Shown: positions 5,724 to 6,803 of the stretch, one piece after another
Position numbering within the stretch: the first letter of the stretch is position 1
How the letters are laid out: each line of letters begins with the position of its first letter
Assembly (NCBI GenBank): GCA_027058735.1
Contig: JALURZ010000009.1
Span: 1 to 6,803 of the forward strand
DNA length: 6,803 nt
Direction: 5' to 3'
Source of the DNA: Hyphomicrobiales bacterium
Lineage (GTDB): Bacteria; Pseudomonadota; Alphaproteobacteria; Rhizobiales; JALURZ01
Program-made: the position numbers and the translations under genes
The notes under the pieces: generated by a model
The model's database searches: none
Told to the model about the DNA's origin: nothing
The model's input: the letters and a program-made list of their open reading frames with translations, nothing else

Positions 5724-6677
5724 ATGTTCGAAACCGTAATTCAGAAAATCGGCGCCGGGCTGCTTTCGCCGGTTTTTCAGGTCGGTTTCAGCGGCGAAGC
5801 GCGCTTTTACTGGCTCTATACGCTGTGCGGCCTCGCGCTGGCCTATGCGGTATTGAGCCGCGCGGGCCGGGGTGCTGAATTTTCGCGCATCCTGTTTGAC
5901 CGGGCCACCTGGCTGAGCAAAAGCGCGCGCAACGACTACTGGCTCTTGTTCATAAACCCGGTGATCGCCGCCTTCGCCATCTCATGGCTGCTTGTGCAGT
6001 TGCCGGCATTTGGAAAGGCGATTGCAGGCTGGCTGCACGCCGCCGGCTTCGGCGCCGGAATCGACGATCCCTGGGCCGATGTGGCCGTTGGCCTGGCGCT
6101 CACTTTTGCGCTGTTTGTGGTCAACGACTTCCTGCGCTGGTTTGTCCACTACCTGCTGCACCGGGTGCCGGTATTGTGGGAATTCCACAAGGTGCATCAC
6201 TCGGCGGAAGTCCTCAACTTCGCGACCGCGCGGCGGTTTCACCCGGTCGAAGCCCTCCTGACATCGGCGACGACAACACTTGGCGCGGTCGTAGTGAACG
6301 GGCTTTTCATCGGGTTTTTCGGCGACCGGCTCACGGTTTTCACGCTGGCCGGCGCCAATGTGTTGTGGGTGCTGTTCAACATGGCCGGCGGGGTGATGCG
6401 CCATTCGCCGTTCTGGATCAGTTTCGGCCCGCGCCTCGAGCGCTGGTTCGTCAGCCCGGCGATGCACCACATCCACCACTCCAACGATCCGGCCCACTAC
6501 GATACCAATTTCGGCGGGTCGCTCGCCATCTGGGACGAGATGTTCAAGACGCGCGTGGCGGCGGGCACGCCGATACGCTCCTACGGTATCGGCGAGGAGA
6601 CGGCCGATTTCCGGTCACTGTCGGCGCTTTATTTCCGCCCCTTCAGGCTGGCGGGCCGGCGGCTGCGGGGAGCTTGA
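5724..6677 (+). CDS. Sterol desaturase/fatty acid hydroxylase superfamily membrane protein
   Basis: A 317-residue inner-membrane di-iron oxygenase of the fatty acid hydroxylase superfamily. The three diagnostic histidine clusters are present: H132-x3-H136 (HYLLH), H145-x2-HH149 (HKVHH) and H238-H-x-HH242 (HHIHH), with H163 (RFHP), H217 and H248 (HYDTNFGG) as further likely ligands. Hydrophobic segments lie at about 28-46, 73-92, 118-130, 168-190 and 195-214, the usual layout with the His clusters facing the cytosol. Relatives hydroxylate or desaturate sterols, alkylglycerols, fatty acyl chains, ornithine lipids or carotenoids; the substrate cannot be assigned here. ATG 5724 is preferred because a promoter-like TATACT ends just 7 nt before it. 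The GTG at 5682 would add 14 residues that overlap this promoter. The gene follows the C92 gene by 48 bp on the same strand, but its own promoter suggests independent expression. Confidence 0.9.
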   Translation: MFETVIQKIGAGLLSPVFQVGFSGEARFYWLYTLCGLALAYAVLSRAGRGAEFSRILFDRATWLSKSARNDYWLLFINPVIAAFAISWLLVQLPAFGKAIAGWLHAAGFGAGIDDPWADVAVGLALTFALFVVNDFLRWFVHYLLHRVPVLWEFHKVHHSAEVLNFATARRFHPVEALLTSATTTLGAVVVNGLFIGFFGDRLTVFTLAGANVLWVLFNMAGGVMRHSPFWISFGPRLERWFVSPAMHHIHHSNDPAHYDTNFGGSLAIWDEMFKTRVAAGTPIRSYGIGEETADFRSLSALYFRPFRLAGRRLRGA

Positions 6678-6698
6678 GCGCGCCCGCGCGAACGGTGC

Positions 6699-6727
6699 TT
6701 GGCGCGCATTCCCAGCGGTGCTACACA
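6699..6727 (+). promoter_or_regulatory. Predicted lepA promoter, probably leaderless
   Basis: TTGGCG (6699-6704) and TACACA (6722-6727) are 17 nt apart. The overlapping GCTACACA (6720-6727) resembles the alphaproteobacterial GCTAnAwC -10 form. ATG 6734 begins six bases after the -10, so transcription would start at or beside the start codon. No Shine-Dalgarno sequence is visible between the -10 and the ATG. Confidence 0.5.
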
Positions 6728-6733
6728 GCCGCC

Positions 6734-6803
6734 ATGAGCGCGCTTGAACAGATCCGCAATTTCTCCATCGTCGCCCATATCGATCACGGCAAATCGACAC
6801 TGG
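6734..6803 (+). CDS. lepA: Elongation factor 4 (LepA), N-terminal fragment cut by window edge
   Basis: The first 23 codons of the ribosome-associated translational GTPase LepA/EF4, which promotes ribosome back-translocation or assembly and is normally about 600 residues. The start reads MSALEQIRNFSIVAHIDHGK, and the next codons complete the G1 P-loop (AHIDHGKST). IRNFSIVAHIDHGKST is highly characteristic of LepA; the related GTPases EF-G, BipA and EF-Tu begin differently before the P-loop. ATG 6734 is the expected family start. The gene follows the hydroxylase stop by 56 bp, and no terminator is seen between them. Everything after the P-loop lies outside the window. Confidence 0.93.
   Translation, partial: MSALEQIRNFSIVAHIDHGKSTL

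Overview
This is a gene-dense, high-GC chromosomal window of about 6.8 kb. It looks alphaproteobacterial, most likely Rhizobiales-like or a related order. The evidence is the GC-rich codon use, a DUF3750 protein, a ferritin-VIT fusion of the MbfA iron-exporter type, a C92-family 'lipo-like' cysteine hydrolase, and GCTAnA-like -10 elements. No genus can be named from the sequence alone. No tRNA, rRNA, CRISPR array, insertion sequence or prophage was seen, and no gene-free stretch exceeds about 130 bp.

Layout, left to right. The window opens inside pheT (phenylalanyl-tRNA synthetase beta chain, N-terminus off the edge). A short gap leads to a membrane-anchored DUF3750 protein on the same strand. 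This gene converges on a minus-strand pair made of mbfA (membrane-bound ferritin-like iron exporter) followed by a phytanoyl-CoA dioxygenase-family Fe(II)/2-oxoglutarate oxygenase. The two convergent genes overlap by 15 bp in a palindrome that carries both stop codons, and an intrinsic-terminator-like hairpin for the minus-strand operon lies inside the DUF3750 gene. A 129-bp divergent region separates mbfA from a plus-strand C92/YiiX-type papain-like hydrolase. Next is a plus-strand sterol desaturase/fatty acid hydroxylase-family membrane di-iron enzyme. The window closes with the first 23 codons of lepA (elongation factor 4).

How the genes relate. pheT and lepA are translation housekeeping genes that frame the segment. 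The middle holds two iron-dependent oxygenase-type enzymes and an iron exporter, of which only mbfA and the PhyH gene appear co-transcribed. Two genes, DUF3750 and C92, encode proteins that may share a permuted papain-like layout, although in the DUF3750 protein a Ser or Asn stands where a Cys might be expected (inference). The hydroxylase gene and lepA each have a promoter-like -10 element only 6-7 nt before the ATG, suggesting leaderless mRNAs.

Overall this is an ordinary core-genome neighbourhood, and I do not see a convincing new defence, mobile or biosynthetic system. The most unusual points are the convergent stop-codon palindrome, the embedded terminator, the likely leaderless promoters with a palindromic operator candidate, and the mbfA-oxygenase pairing.
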